From JACKAQ01 sp965227145 (GTDB lineage Bacteria; Calditrichota; Calditrichia; RBG-13-44-9; J075): a DNA stretch of 64,000 bases. The stretch covers positions 3,844,001-3,908,000 of the forward strand of contig OZ245730.1 in NCBI GenBank assembly GCA_965227145.1, given 5' to 3'. Under the pieces are notes generated by a model. That model was not told the origin of the DNA, did no database searches, and saw only the letters and a program-made list of their open reading frames with translations. The translations under genes were made by a program, and so were the position numbers. Below, one piece after another: positions 26,897-35,562 of this stretch; position 1 is the stretch's first letter, and each line of letters begins with the position of its first letter.

Positions 26897-27244
26897 TCAG
26901 GATGACAATTTTGGATTAGCGCGGTGGCGATTGCCATCGCGTTTTGTTTTTTTAGCGAGATTGTTGTGAAAGGCTTCGGTGAGATCGACACCGGTTTGGT
27001 TGGCGATGCAAATCAGCACAAACAGCACATCCGCCAATTCATCGGATAGCGAAACGTTTTCATCAGATTTTTTAAAACTCTGGTCGCCATACGTCCGGGA
27101 GATAATTCGCGCCACCTCCCCCACTTCTTCGACCAGTTGGGCGAGGTTGGTCAATTCCGAAAAATAGCGCACACCTACCGATTGAATCCACTCATCCACC
27201 AATTGTTGACAATCTTTTATTGAGAGATTTTCCATTTTTTCCAT
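26897..27244 (-). CDS. MazG-like nucleotide pyrophosphohydrolase
   Basis: 115 residues from the ATG at 27244 (GGGAAA upstream; a second ATG at 27235 is also possible). All-alpha NTP-PPase fold with the metal-binding motif EExxE followed by ExxD: QLVEEVGEVARI and then LSDELADVLFVLICIANQ. Small MazG-like enzymes hydrolyse (d)NTPs to monophosphates and pyrophosphate, often for housecleaning of damaged nucleotides. It is about 80 bases downstream of the ACAD-SCP2 gene, in the same direction, and convergent with the VLCAD-like gene (16 bases between stops). Confidence 0.88.
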   Translation of the reverse strand: MEKMENLSIKDCQQLVDEWIQSVGVRYFSELTNLAQLVEEVGEVARIISRTYGDQSFKKSDENVSLSDELADVLFVLICIANQTGVDLTEAFHNNLAKKTKRDGNRHRANPKLSS

Positions 27245-27323
27245 CGTAATTTTCCCATTCTTTTCTGCAATTATGGTGAAAATCTGCCCGAAAGTCAATG
27301 GGTGCAAAAATCATTCGCAAAAA

Positions 27324-29414
27324 TTACGCGGGTGTGTATTGACGGAATAATTTGATAAAGCGCATCATTTGCGGGACGTTGGAAAATTTCACTTTGCCCA
27401 TCATAAATGCGACCTGTGCTTTGGTTTTGCCGGATTCCATATCGACATACGTGCGGTCGGATGTTTCCACAACGCAGGTGGCTTTTCCGGAAAAACCTTC
27501 TTTCACCTGACATTTTTTGGGGGTGATGTTAACCGTAAATTCCCCGCCTTCGCTGCCGGAAATTTTGAAATGCATCACCGCTTTAAATCCTTCGGCTTTC
27601 TCGGCATCAAATCGCTCCGGCAAACTGAAAATGATGCTCCGGACATCCGGCGCAAGTTCCTGTTTGGTTGCTTTTCCATTGGCGACGGCAGTTTGTGTAC
27701 CCGATGATTTGCGCGGTTCCGGTTCGATAGCAGCTTCAACCGTTTCGGCTGTATCATCAATAATATCAGCGGCTTCCGAAAAATATTTTCCCGGGTTTTC
27801 CGGCGCCGGTTCTGTTTCGTCAGCAATCGCTTCTTCCATTTCATGCGAGTTATTTTCCGTAACAGAAGCATTTTCTTCAACCGTTGGCTGAGTGTCATTC
27901 GGCAAAGCTGTGTCGGGCGTTTCAGTGGATTGCGGATCGTCTCTATCGGATGAATTTTCGGATTCACCCGGATTTTCTGTGATTCCTGAAATCTGTTTTT
28001 CACGATCGTATGCTTTTTCCAACGCTTCCAGAAAATGACTTTCTTCGGCAGATTCCGGGTCCAGTTCATCGTCCTCAATTTCCTCATCCAGCAAATCTTC
28101 ATCAATTTCTTCGATAGCCTTTTCATAAAATGAGAGATCGGGCAATTCTTCCGGTTCTTCATTCGCTTCGAAAAAAGCATCCGTTTGAGGTGTGGATTCC
28201 GGTTCGACTGCAACCGGCGGTGCCGCCGTTTTGCTGCTTTCCGCAGCATGATTTTTTCCGGGAAGGGCTTTTGCACGAATAAAACTGGCGCCGTCGATGA
28301 TTAATCGCGCCAAAATTTCCCGCATGGATTCGGAGGAACCGTTGAGCTGGGTTGCCATTCGCGCGTCGCGGAAATAGCGGTTGCTCTCATAATCGGTTAG
28401 CGTTCCGTTGCAGCCGTAAATGAGCATGCATTTGTTGGCGACATCAAACGCAAATTCGGTAGCCTGCAATTTTGCCATTGTGCATTGTTTTACGGACTGC
28501 ATGCCCTCGTCGTAAAGCCATGCAGAATAATAAGTTAGCTGCCTGATTGATTCGAGACGAGCGACCAGTTCGGGGAAATCGTGCCGCACATTTGGCGGCA
28601 AAAATGCCGGGTCCGGTGCCTGCGCGATGTATTTTATCGCGCCGTCCAAACAGTATTCGCTGAGCGCGACAGCAGATGCCGCAGCCAGCAAACGCTCCAG
28701 CAAAAAGCATTCGTTGATGTAATAATAACCCATGTTTTCCTGCCCGATAATTTGGGTCATGGGCACTTTGGCGTTTTCAAACGTGAGTTCAGCCAACGCC
28801 GTGCTTTGCCAGCCGAGCGTTTCCAGCAGACGAATGCTTAATCCGGGCTGATCGCGATCGACAACAAACAGGCTGATGCCGCTGGCGCCGGCTTCCGGAT
28901 CGGTTCGTCCGGCGACAATCCAGAAATCGCCGTCGCCGTTGATCGCAAAACTTTTGACACCGTTCAACAAATAATGATTGCGCTCCTGCACGGCAAACAA
29001 ATTCATGGCAGACGGATCGATTTTACCGGACGGTTCGTGAATGGCGAGCCCGCCGATTTTTTCACCGCTAACACTTTTTTCCAGATAATTCCGTTTGATA
29101 AAGCGGCTGCCGTGTTTATTGATGTAGGTGAGCGCCACATGCGCATGCGCTGCGATGGCAGTTGTCAGGTGAGCATATCCCGCACGGGTCAATTCCTCAA
29201 TCGCAACGATTACCCGAAAAATGGATTCGTCCTGAATTTCTTCTTCGTCCGGCATCATCGAACCCAAAAACCGGGTTTCGCCGAGTTTTTTCCACAATTC
29301 ACGGGAAATTTTTGGCTCGTTTTGCGGGTAGCTGGCAGAAATTTGCTCGTCAATTAATTGACGTAAATGCTCTCGATTTTGCTCAATCGAATCCGAAAAA
29401 TATGGCGACTTCAT
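27324..29414 (-). CDS. acyl-CoA dehydrogenase fused to a C-terminal SCP2 sterol-carrier-like domain
   Basis: 696 residues from the ATG at 29414. AAGGA directly touches this ATG and GGAG sits 13 bases upstream, so a start at an upstream GTG or TTG (29447) is possible. Residues about 15-390 form an ACAD: GGLAIHEPSGKIDPSAM, LNGVKSFAINGDGDFWIVAG, TLGWQSTALAELTFENAKVP, and GCNGTLTDYESNRYFRDARM followed by GSSESMREI. Residues about 405-580 are a highly acidic, Ser/Thr/Pro/Glu-rich disordered linker. The last about 110 residues are an SCP2-type lipid-binding domain: FKAVMHFKISGSEGGEFTV, VETSDRTYVDMESGK, AFMMGKVKFSNVPQMMRFIKLF. A tethered lipid carrier may deliver acyl-CoA to the active site. It follows fadJ, but a terminator separates them. 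Confidence 0.88.
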   Translation of the reverse strand: MKSPYFSDSIEQNREHLRQLIDEQISASYPQNEPKISRELWKKLGETRFLGSMMPDEEEIQDESIFRVIVAIEELTRAGYAHLTTAIAAHAHVALTYINKHGSRFIKRNYLEKSVSGEKIGGLAIHEPSGKIDPSAMNLFAVQERNHYLLNGVKSFAINGDGDFWIVAGRTDPEAGASGISLFVVDRDQPGLSIRLLETLGWQSTALAELTFENAKVPMTQIIGQENMGYYYINECFLLERLLAAASAVALSEYCLDGAIKYIAQAPDPAFLPPNVRHDFPELVARLESIRQLTYYSAWLYDEGMQSVKQCTMAKLQATEFAFDVANKCMLIYGCNGTLTDYESNRYFRDARMATQLNGSSESMREILARLIIDGASFIRAKALPGKNHAAESSKTAAPPVAVEPESTPQTDAFFEANEEPEELPDLSFYEKAIEEIDEDLLDEEIEDDELDPESAEESHFLEALEKAYDREKQISGITENPGESENSSDRDDPQSTETPDTALPNDTQPTVEENASVTENNSHEMEEAIADETEPAPENPGKYFSEAADIIDDTAETVEAAIEPEPRKSSGTQTAVANGKATKQELAPDVRSIIFSLPERFDAEKAEGFKAVMHFKISGSEGGEFTVNITPKKCQVKEGFSGKATCVVETSDRTYVDMESGKTKAQVAFMMGKVKFSNVPQMMRFIKLFRQYTPA

Positions 29415-29591
29415 TCCTTGATGCACTCCATTTTTGGTGAACCACAATCATGCATATTTCACAAAATCGGGCAGAAAAGTGGAATATTTTCCCGCTATTT
29501 GCCCTCAGAATGATAACTTATGCGATTTTGCAAATATCGGTTTGATGTAAAGCAAGGATTTGGATATGCGTTTTGTGGTGTGCTGCGTCGG

Positions 29592-29627
29592 AAAAAAAAG
29601 CGGGCAACACTTTTTTGCGTTGCCCGC
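29592..29627 (-). terminator. terminator after fadJ
   Basis: GCGGGCAAC (29600-29608) pairs with GTTGCCCGC (29619-29627); on the minus strand a run of eight T's follows. Strong intrinsic terminator 20 bases after the fadJ stop. Confidence 0.88.
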
Positions 29628-29646
29628 GAAATGCTTATTGAGCGCG

Positions 29647-31791
29647 TTAGTTGTAAAATTTTTTCTGATTCATCCCGTAATCGCGGATAATTTGCGCAGG
29701 CGTGAAGCGCGCGCCGTGCTGATTTTCCAGCAATTCCAGCGTTTTGAGCGCATTTTGCGGTGTGATGCGATCGAGATAGCGAAACGGGCCGCCCAAAAAC
29801 GGCGGAAATCCCAGCCCGAATATCGCGCCGACATCGCCATCGCGCGGGCTGAACAGAATGCCTTCTTCCAAACAGCGTGCGGCTTCGTTGACCATCACCA
29901 GCGCCAGGCGATTCTGAATTTCGGTGGCATCGTGTTTTTTCCGCTGTTGTCCGCCAAAAAAGCGATACGCGGTGGTGTTCACTTCTTTTTTCTTTTTCCC
30001 GAGCCATTTCTGGATCAGGCTGACATTTTGGTGATAATGATAAAATCCCATTTTATTTTTGCGCCCTTTAAATCCGGCGTCGCTCATTTTTTGCATCACG
30101 TCACTCGGTTCTGCACCGCGATCGCGGAACATCGGGCCGAGCACCTCGGAAACGTGCGCACCAACATCGATGCCCACTTCGTCGATGAGCGTAACCGGAC
30201 CGACCGGAAAACCAAATTGCTTCATCACCCGGTCAATATGCACAATTTCGCCACCTTCGCTGAGCAGCATCAGCGCTTCATTGAGCATCGGCGAGAGAAT
30301 CCGGGTGGTGTAAAATCCCGGGCCATCTTTCACCACAATTACAGTTTTGCCCTGTTTGATGCCCACTTCCACCGCGGTTGCGGTTGCCCAATCGGCTGTT
30401 TTATCTGTCACAATAATTTCCAGCAACGGCATTTTCGGCACCGGCGAAAAGTAGTGCATGCCCAAAACCAGCTCCGGGCGTTTCGCATTCGCGGCGATAT
30501 CACCGATGGGCAGCGACGATGTGTTGCTGGCAAAAATGCAATCATCGCGGGTAACGGCTTCCGTTTCGGCGAGCACTTTTTGTTTCAGCCCGAGGTCTTC
30601 GAATACCGCTTCGATAATCAGATTCGCTCCGCGAAACGGCGCATATTCGGTGATGCCGGCAATCCGGCTCATGATTTGGTCACGTTCAAAATTGGACATA
30701 ATTTTGCGGCGCACTTTCACCTGTAAATCGTCGTAAACGGTTTTTTCGCCGCGGGCGAGTGCGTCGGTGCTCACGTCTTTCAGCAGTACCCGATAGTTTT
30801 TGTTCGCGCTAACTTGTGCAATACCGGCGCCCATAAATCCCGCGCCCAGCACACCGATTTTTTCAACCTTGCGCACCAGTTCTTTTTTGGGATTTTTTTT
30901 CAGGTCGGTCATGTTGAAAAAAATCTGCACCAACTCTTTTGCTTCCGGCGATCGCACCAGTTCTTCAAACGCCTTTGCCTCGGCGGTGTAACCGAGCGAT
31001 TCGCTTTTTTCCAACCCGGTTTGCACCGTATCGATAATTTTGAACGGCGACGGATAGTTGCCCTGTGTTTGCCGCTGCACCATTTTTCGGGCTTGTTTGA
31101 ACACAATATTGCGGGTTACCGGCGTGCTTTCCAGAATTTTATTGACCAGCGGCGCCTTCTTTTTGCGTTTTTTGAGCGGGTGTTTCACCAGTTTTCGGGC
31201 AGCCTGTTTTGCCGCGTCCAGCAATCCGTACTGGTGAATCACTTCGTCCACCAATCCCATGCGCTTCGCCTGTTTCGGGAAGATATTTTTGCCGGTGAGC
31301 ATCATATCCAGCGCCCGCTGCAAGTCGATCAGCCGGGGCAATCGCTGTGTGCCGCCACCGGCGGGCAGCAATCCGAGTTTTACTTCCGAAAGTCCCAAAA
31401 TCGTTTTCGGCGAATCGCTGGCGATGCGGTAATGGCAAGCCAACGCCACTTCCAGTCCGCCGCCGAGCGCTGCCCCGTGAATCGCTGCGACAATCGGTTT
31501 GGGGAAATTGGCGATGCGATCCATAATCGCCTGTCCCTGCCGGCTCAGTTTTTCGATGCTGCCGGCTTCTTCCAGTGCAAACACAAAATCGAGATCCGCC
31601 CCGGCAATGAACGTATCCGGCTTGCCGCTGATGAGCACGGCGGATGTTACGTCTGCATCATTCTGCAGATTTTCCAAAAGGTTGTTGAATGCTTCGACGA
31701 GGTAGCCGCCTAATTTATTGACTTTTTCGCCTTCCTGGTCCAGCCAAACGACCGCCACGCCATTGTCTTTTTCCACCCGAATGTAAGACAT
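29647..31791 (-). CDS. fadJ: fatty-acid oxidation complex alpha subunit (enoyl-CoA hydratase / 3-hydroxyacyl-CoA dehydrogenase)
   Basis: 714 residues, normal length for FadB/FadJ. Residues 1-190: crotonase domain with the oxyanion-hole segment AGADLDF, GAALGGGLEVAL (catalytic Glu114) and LSEVKLGLLPAGGGTQR (catalytic Glu136). From about 310: NAD-binding GVLGAGFMGAGIAQ, then ASNTSSLPIGDIA, HYFSPVPKMPLLEII with the catalytic His, and GFYTTRILSPMLNEA. The linker region contains a very basic stretch (KKRKKKAP). It catalyses hydration and NAD-dependent oxidation of enoyl-CoA. Start at the ATG at 31791, 27 bases after fadI, so both are cotranscribed. FadJ rather than FadB is chosen because of the FadI-like partner; the distinction is soft. 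Confidence 0.95.
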   Translation of the reverse strand: MSYIRVEKDNGVAVVWLDQEGEKVNKLGGYLVEAFNNLLENLQNDADVTSAVLISGKPDTFIAGADLDFVFALEEAGSIEKLSRQGQAIMDRIANFPKPIVAAIHGAALGGGLEVALACHYRIASDSPKTILGLSEVKLGLLPAGGGTQRLPRLIDLQRALDMMLTGKNIFPKQAKRMGLVDEVIHQYGLLDAAKQAARKLVKHPLKKRKKKAPLVNKILESTPVTRNIVFKQARKMVQRQTQGNYPSPFKIIDTVQTGLEKSESLGYTAEAKAFEELVRSPEAKELVQIFFNMTDLKKNPKKELVRKVEKIGVLGAGFMGAGIAQVSANKNYRVLLKDVSTDALARGEKTVYDDLQVKVRRKIMSNFERDQIMSRIAGITEYAPFRGANLIIEAVFEDLGLKQKVLAETEAVTRDDCIFASNTSSLPIGDIAANAKRPELVLGMHYFSPVPKMPLLEIIVTDKTADWATATAVEVGIKQGKTVIVVKDGPGFYTTRILSPMLNEALMLLSEGGEIVHIDRVMKQFGFPVGPVTLIDEVGIDVGAHVSEVLGPMFRDRGAEPSDVMQKMSDAGFKGRKNKMGFYHYHQNVSLIQKWLGKKKKEVNTTAYRFFGGQQRKKHDATEIQNRLALVMVNEAARCLEEGILFSPRDGDVGAIFGLGFPPFLGGPFRYLDRITPQNALKTLELLENQHGARFTPAQIIRDYGMNQKKFYN

Positions 31792-31818
31792 ATTTACCTC
31801 GAAGTTGATCGTATTTGA

Positions 31819-33120
31819 TTAAGCATAGCGTTCCAGAATAATGGCATTGCCCACCGCACCTGCTGCACAGGATGCGATCAGCGCCAATTGACCGTCCTCT
31901 TTTATGAGCCGGTTGACCGCCGTTGCCACCAGCCGTCCGCCGGTTGCGCCAAACGGATGCCCGATGGACAGCGAACCGCCCCAATTGTTCAGTTTGTCCT
32001 CCGGCACTTCGCCAACCTTGCTGCTGCGACCGAGATTTTCCTGCGCAAATTTGTCCGAGTTGAGGCATTTGAGATTGGCGACCATTTGCGCCGCAAACGC
32101 TTCGTGAAATTCGAAAACATCGATATCGCTTAGTGATAAACCAAGTTTATCCAATACTTTAGGTGTGGCGTATGCGGGACCGAGCAATAGCTCGTCATCC
32201 GGATTTTGGGCGGTGTACGCGTAACTTTTAAACACCGCTTTCGGTTGAAAACCGTGTGCTTTTGCGGCATCTTCGCTCATGATCAGCACGGCGCTCGCTC
32301 CATCCGTCAAAAACGATGAATTGCCGGCAGTCAGCGTGCCATACGGTTTCACAAAAGCGGGGCGTAATTTGGCGAGGCTGGCCATCGTGGTATCGTCGCG
32401 GAAACCGTTATCTTTGTCGATCACGGAAAACTTTGGCGGCACCGCAGCCGGGAAAATTTCTTCCGCAAGATTTCCGTTTTCCGTTGCAGTTGCGGCGTTG
32501 AGGTGCGAACGCATCGCGTATCTGTCCTGTTCTTCGCGGGTTACGCCGATTCGTGCGGCCATCCGGTCGCAATCCTGCCCCATGCTTCTGCCCGTTGTAA
32601 ATTCGGCAATTGCCGGGATTTCAGGCAGCACATCGCTAAATTTCAGTCCTTTAAAAAAGTTCAGCCAGTCCAGCGGTTTTTTGTAGCGCTGCGATTCAAC
32701 CAGTTTCATGCGGAATTTTTTGCGGTAGCGAATCGGGATGTCGGTGAGGCTTTCCGTGCCGCCGGCGATGACAATATCTGCCTGTCCGGTCTGGATGAGA
32801 TCCACCGCGTTGGTTATCGCTTTATTTGCGGAAATACATGCCAAAGTGACCGTTGCCGCCGGCGTGTGATTGGGAATTCCGGCTGCCAGCGCGGCATCCC
32901 GTGCAACGTTGCTGTTGCTGATATCACCGATCACCCGACCCATAATTACCCAATCCACTTTGTCCGGATCGATCTGCGTTTTGGTGAGCAACGACTGAAT
33001 TGCCATACGTGCTAAATCGTATGAATTCAATTGCTTAAAACCTGTGGATGATTTGAGAAACGGCGTTCGTCCGCCATCAATGTAAACCGCTTTTCGTAAT
33101 GTACCGTTTGAATTAGCCAT
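31819..33120 (-). CDS. fadI: acetyl-CoA acyltransferase (3-ketoacyl-CoA thiolase, FadI-type)
   Basis: 433 residues. Last step of beta-oxidation, cleaving 3-ketoacyl-CoA with CoA. Thiolase landmarks: DGGRTPFLKS, nucleophile Cys in TLACISANKAITNA, GGTESLTDIP, EFHEAFAAQMV with the catalytic His, NNWGGSLSIGHPFGATGGRL, and the second Cys in SCAAGAVGNAIILERY. The long insertion after GGTESL with many Arg/Lys (RYRKKFRMKL) is characteristic of the FadI/mitochondrial trifunctional beta branch, which packs against FadJ. GGAG lies upstream of the ATG. First gene of the fadIJ operon. Confidence 0.95.
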   Translation of the reverse strand: MANSNGTLRKAVYIDGGRTPFLKSSTGFKQLNSYDLARMAIQSLLTKTQIDPDKVDWVIMGRVIGDISNSNVARDAALAAGIPNHTPAATVTLACISANKAITNAVDLIQTGQADIVIAGGTESLTDIPIRYRKKFRMKLVESQRYKKPLDWLNFFKGLKFSDVLPEIPAIAEFTTGRSMGQDCDRMAARIGVTREEQDRYAMRSHLNAATATENGNLAEEIFPAAVPPKFSVIDKDNGFRDDTTMASLAKLRPAFVKPYGTLTAGNSSFLTDGASAVLIMSEDAAKAHGFQPKAVFKSYAYTAQNPDDELLLGPAYATPKVLDKLGLSLSDIDVFEFHEAFAAQMVANLKCLNSDKFAQENLGRSSKVGEVPEDKLNNWGGSLSIGHPFGATGGRLVATAVNRLIKEDGQLALIASCAAGAVGNAIILERYA

Positions 33121-33252
33121 GTTTTTTCTCCGAAAATATGAGTGCGCTCATTCGCAAAATTGATAACGAATCAGCGATCAACTCAAATAGATTACGAATA
33201 AAGGAAATGATTCGCAAGAGAGGTAATTTTTTAAATGGGGAGGTTTTATCGC

Positions 33253-33290
33253 CAAAAAAGAAAGAGCCGCCCCAAAATTGAGGCGGCTCC
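33253..33290 (-). terminator. terminator after rpsA
   Basis: GAGCCGCC (33264-33271) pairs with GGCGGCTC (33282-33289); on the minus strand T-rich sequence follows. It ends the rpsA transcript before the fadIJ promoter region. Confidence 0.85.
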
Positions 33291-33324
33291 AAAACAATCA
33301 TCGAAGTTAAGAATCTTCGAAAGC

Positions 33325-35454
33325 TTATTCCTTTTTCGCAGATTTTTTGTCTGATTTTTCATCAGTTTTTTCTGCTTCAGGCGCTTCTGCTGCAGGTTCT
33401 TCAGCGGTTTCAGTTTCAGCCGGTGCGTCAGCTTCGGCTTCTTCTGCTTCCGGTGCTTCATCAACTGTTTCAACTTCTTCCGCTTTTTCTGTTTCTTCAG
33501 CTTCTGCGGTTTCAGTTTCAGCAGCTTCAGCTTCAGTGGCTTCAGCTTCAGTGGCTTCAGTGGCTTCAGTGGCTTCAGTGGCTTCAGTGGCTTCAGCAGC
33601 TTCTGCTTCTTCGTCTTTCGCTTTCTTTTTGGCAGGGGCTTTACGGCCTTTGCCTTCTTCCGGCGATTCTTCCATTTCCGGCACTTCATCAACCATTTCT
33701 TTCAGGGTCGGCGCCGAACTTGCGTGTTCTGCCATGTAAGAATCTACCACTTCGCGTTCTTTATCTTTCAGATATTCGGTTGCAGACAACACAATGCGTT
33801 TGTTGTCTTTATCGAATTCGATGACTTTCAGCGGCACTTCGTCGCCCACTTTGAAGTGGTCGGAAGCGCGCTTCATGCCGGGAATGCCCAACTCTCGCAG
33901 GGGAACAAATGCATCAACCCCCAAAGGTAACCCGACAATCACACCTTTATCGATCAACCGGACAATCTTACCGTCCAGCACTTCGGTGCCAACTTCATAA
34001 GCATCTTCAAAAGCATCCCACGGATTGGCATCTACCTGTTTGTGACCCAATGCGATGCGGCGTTCATCTTTGTTGATGTCCAGCACGACCACATCAATTT
34101 CTTCACCTTTGCGGATAACTTCGCTGGGGTGGCGCACTTTGCGTGTCCATGACAGATCGGAAATGTGAACCAAACCGTCAACACCTTCTTCCAGTTCAAC
34201 AAATGCGCCGAACGGAGTCAGGTTTCGCACAACGCCACGGTGTTTGCTGTCCACCGGGAATTTTGTTTCGATATCTTCCCACGGATCCGGGGACAATTGC
34301 TTCAAACCGAGCGAAATCTTGCGTTCTTCCGGTTCGATGCTCAGCAGCACCGCTTCAACATCGTCGCCAACTTTGAGAATTTGCGACGGATTTTTGATGT
34401 GATGCGACCAGCTCATTTCGGATACGTGAATCAATCCTTCGATACCGTGTTCCAGCTCAATAAATGCGCCGTAATCCGTCAGGCTCACTACTTTGCCGGT
34501 CACTTTGGAACCGATCGGGAAACGTTCGGCAATATTTTCCCACGGATGCGGTTTCAGCTGTTTCAGACCGAGTGAAATACGGGATTTTTTCTCGTCGAAA
34601 TCGAGAATCATCACATCGATTTCCTGATCCAGATCGACCAGTTCGCTGGGATGATTGACACGTCCCCACGAAAGATCGGTAATGTGCAACAGACCATCCA
34701 CGCCGCCGAGGTCGATAAACACACCAAAGTCGGTGATATTTTTGACCACACCACGACGAACCTGGCCTTTTTCCAATGTGGAAAGAATTTCTTCGCGTTT
34801 GCTTTCCAGCTCTTTTTCAATAATCACGCGACGGGAAACGACGATGTTTTTACGTTGTTCGTTCACTTTCACAATTTTCATGTCCAGTGCGCCACCAACG
34901 AATGCATCAAAATCGCGAATCGGTTTTACGTCAACCTGCGAGCCGGGGAGGAATGCATCCACACCGTCCAGATCCACCACAAAACCACCTTTGATGCGGC
35001 GAACAATACGCCCTTGCAGAATTTCGCCGGATTCCTGTGCTTTCATGAGGCGATCCCATGTGCGCAAGAAATATACTTTACGGCGAGAAACCTGCACGTT
35101 TCCGTCTTTGTCTTCCTGAGATTCGAGGAATAATTCTACTTCGTCGCCAACTTTGAATTTGTGGATATCGATAAATTCTTCCAGCGGCAACATGCCTTCG
35201 CTTTTGAATCCGATGTCAACAACTACAAAATTGGAACCGATGTCCAAAATTTTCCCTTTTACAATTTCTTCCTGTTTGAATTGGGAGAAACTTTCTTCAT
35301 ACATGTCCTGCAGTTCTTTTCGATCCAGCTCTGCCTCAGACATAAGTTTGTCAAGATCTTCCAACTTCACAACTTGACCAGGCTGAAACGGTAATCCGTC
35401 ATCGGCCTTTTTTCCGGAGTTTGCCGGCGTTTGGGGTTTAACTTCTTCTGTCAT
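33325..35454 (-). CDS. rpsA: 30S ribosomal protein S1 with long acidic repetitive C-terminal tail
   Basis: 709 residues with six S1 RNA-binding domains (starting near EEIVKGKILDIGSNF, GEILQGRIVRRIKGGF, GQVRRGVVKNITDFGVF, GSKVTGKVVSLTDYGAF, DSKHRGVVRNLTPFGAF, GTEVLDGKIVRLIDKG). Domains 3-5 carry the strong HI(S/T)DLSW-type strand. S1 brings mRNA to the ribosome. After domain 6, from about residue 570, comes an unusual tail of about 140 residues made of Ala, Glu and Thr with a short Lys-rich patch (KAPAKKKAKDEE) and ending KSAKKE. It includes ATE triplets encoded by five perfect 9-bp repeats. A good Shine-Dalgarno AAGGAGG precedes the start, and the leader contains a CCCC/GGGG hairpin (35486-35498). 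Confidence 0.97.
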   Translation of the reverse strand: MTEEVKPQTPANSGKKADDGLPFQPGQVVKLEDLDKLMSEAELDRKELQDMYEESFSQFKQEEIVKGKILDIGSNFVVVDIGFKSEGMLPLEEFIDIHKFKVGDEVELFLESQEDKDGNVQVSRRKVYFLRTWDRLMKAQESGEILQGRIVRRIKGGFVVDLDGVDAFLPGSQVDVKPIRDFDAFVGGALDMKIVKVNEQRKNIVVSRRVIIEKELESKREEILSTLEKGQVRRGVVKNITDFGVFIDLGGVDGLLHITDLSWGRVNHPSELVDLDQEIDVMILDFDEKKSRISLGLKQLKPHPWENIAERFPIGSKVTGKVVSLTDYGAFIELEHGIEGLIHVSEMSWSHHIKNPSQILKVGDDVEAVLLSIEPEERKISLGLKQLSPDPWEDIETKFPVDSKHRGVVRNLTPFGAFVELEEGVDGLVHISDLSWTRKVRHPSEVIRKGEEIDVVVLDINKDERRIALGHKQVDANPWDAFEDAYEVGTEVLDGKIVRLIDKGVIVGLPLGVDAFVPLRELGIPGMKRASDHFKVGDEVPLKVIEFDKDNKRIVLSATEYLKDKEREVVDSYMAEHASSAPTLKEMVDEVPEMEESPEEGKGRKAPAKKKAKDEEAEAAEATEATEATEATEATEAEATEAEAAETETAEAEETEKAEEVETVDEAPEAEEAEADAPAETETAEEPAAEAPEAEKTDEKSDKKSAKKE
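33546..33590. repeat. five perfect 9-bp tandem repeats inside rpsA tail
   Basis: The unit CTTCAGTGG (plus strand) is repeated five times without change, and a sixth copy stands at 33531-33539. On the coding strand each unit encodes Ala-Thr-Glu. Length variation by slippage keeps the frame. Confidence 0.95.
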
Positions 35455-35562
35455 TAAAAAAAATCCTCCTTTATAAGATAAGATGCCCCGTTTTGGGGAT
35501 TAAACAGCCCTAAATTTAGAGCCCATCAGATAATTCTCAAAATGATTTTTCAAAAATAAAAG

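Noticed and set aside
29560..30726. 388-residue open frame antisense to fadJ
   Set aside because: Rich in Phe, His, Arg and Gln, typical of the shadow frame of a real gene; no family match.
33531..33590. Short tandem repeats considered as a CRISPR array
   Set aside because: The unit is 9 bp, without spacers, in frame within a coding sequence, and there are no cas genes.
33423..33824. Leu/Gln-rich frame antisense to rpsA
   Set aside because: Produced by translating the 9-bp repeats on the wrong strand.
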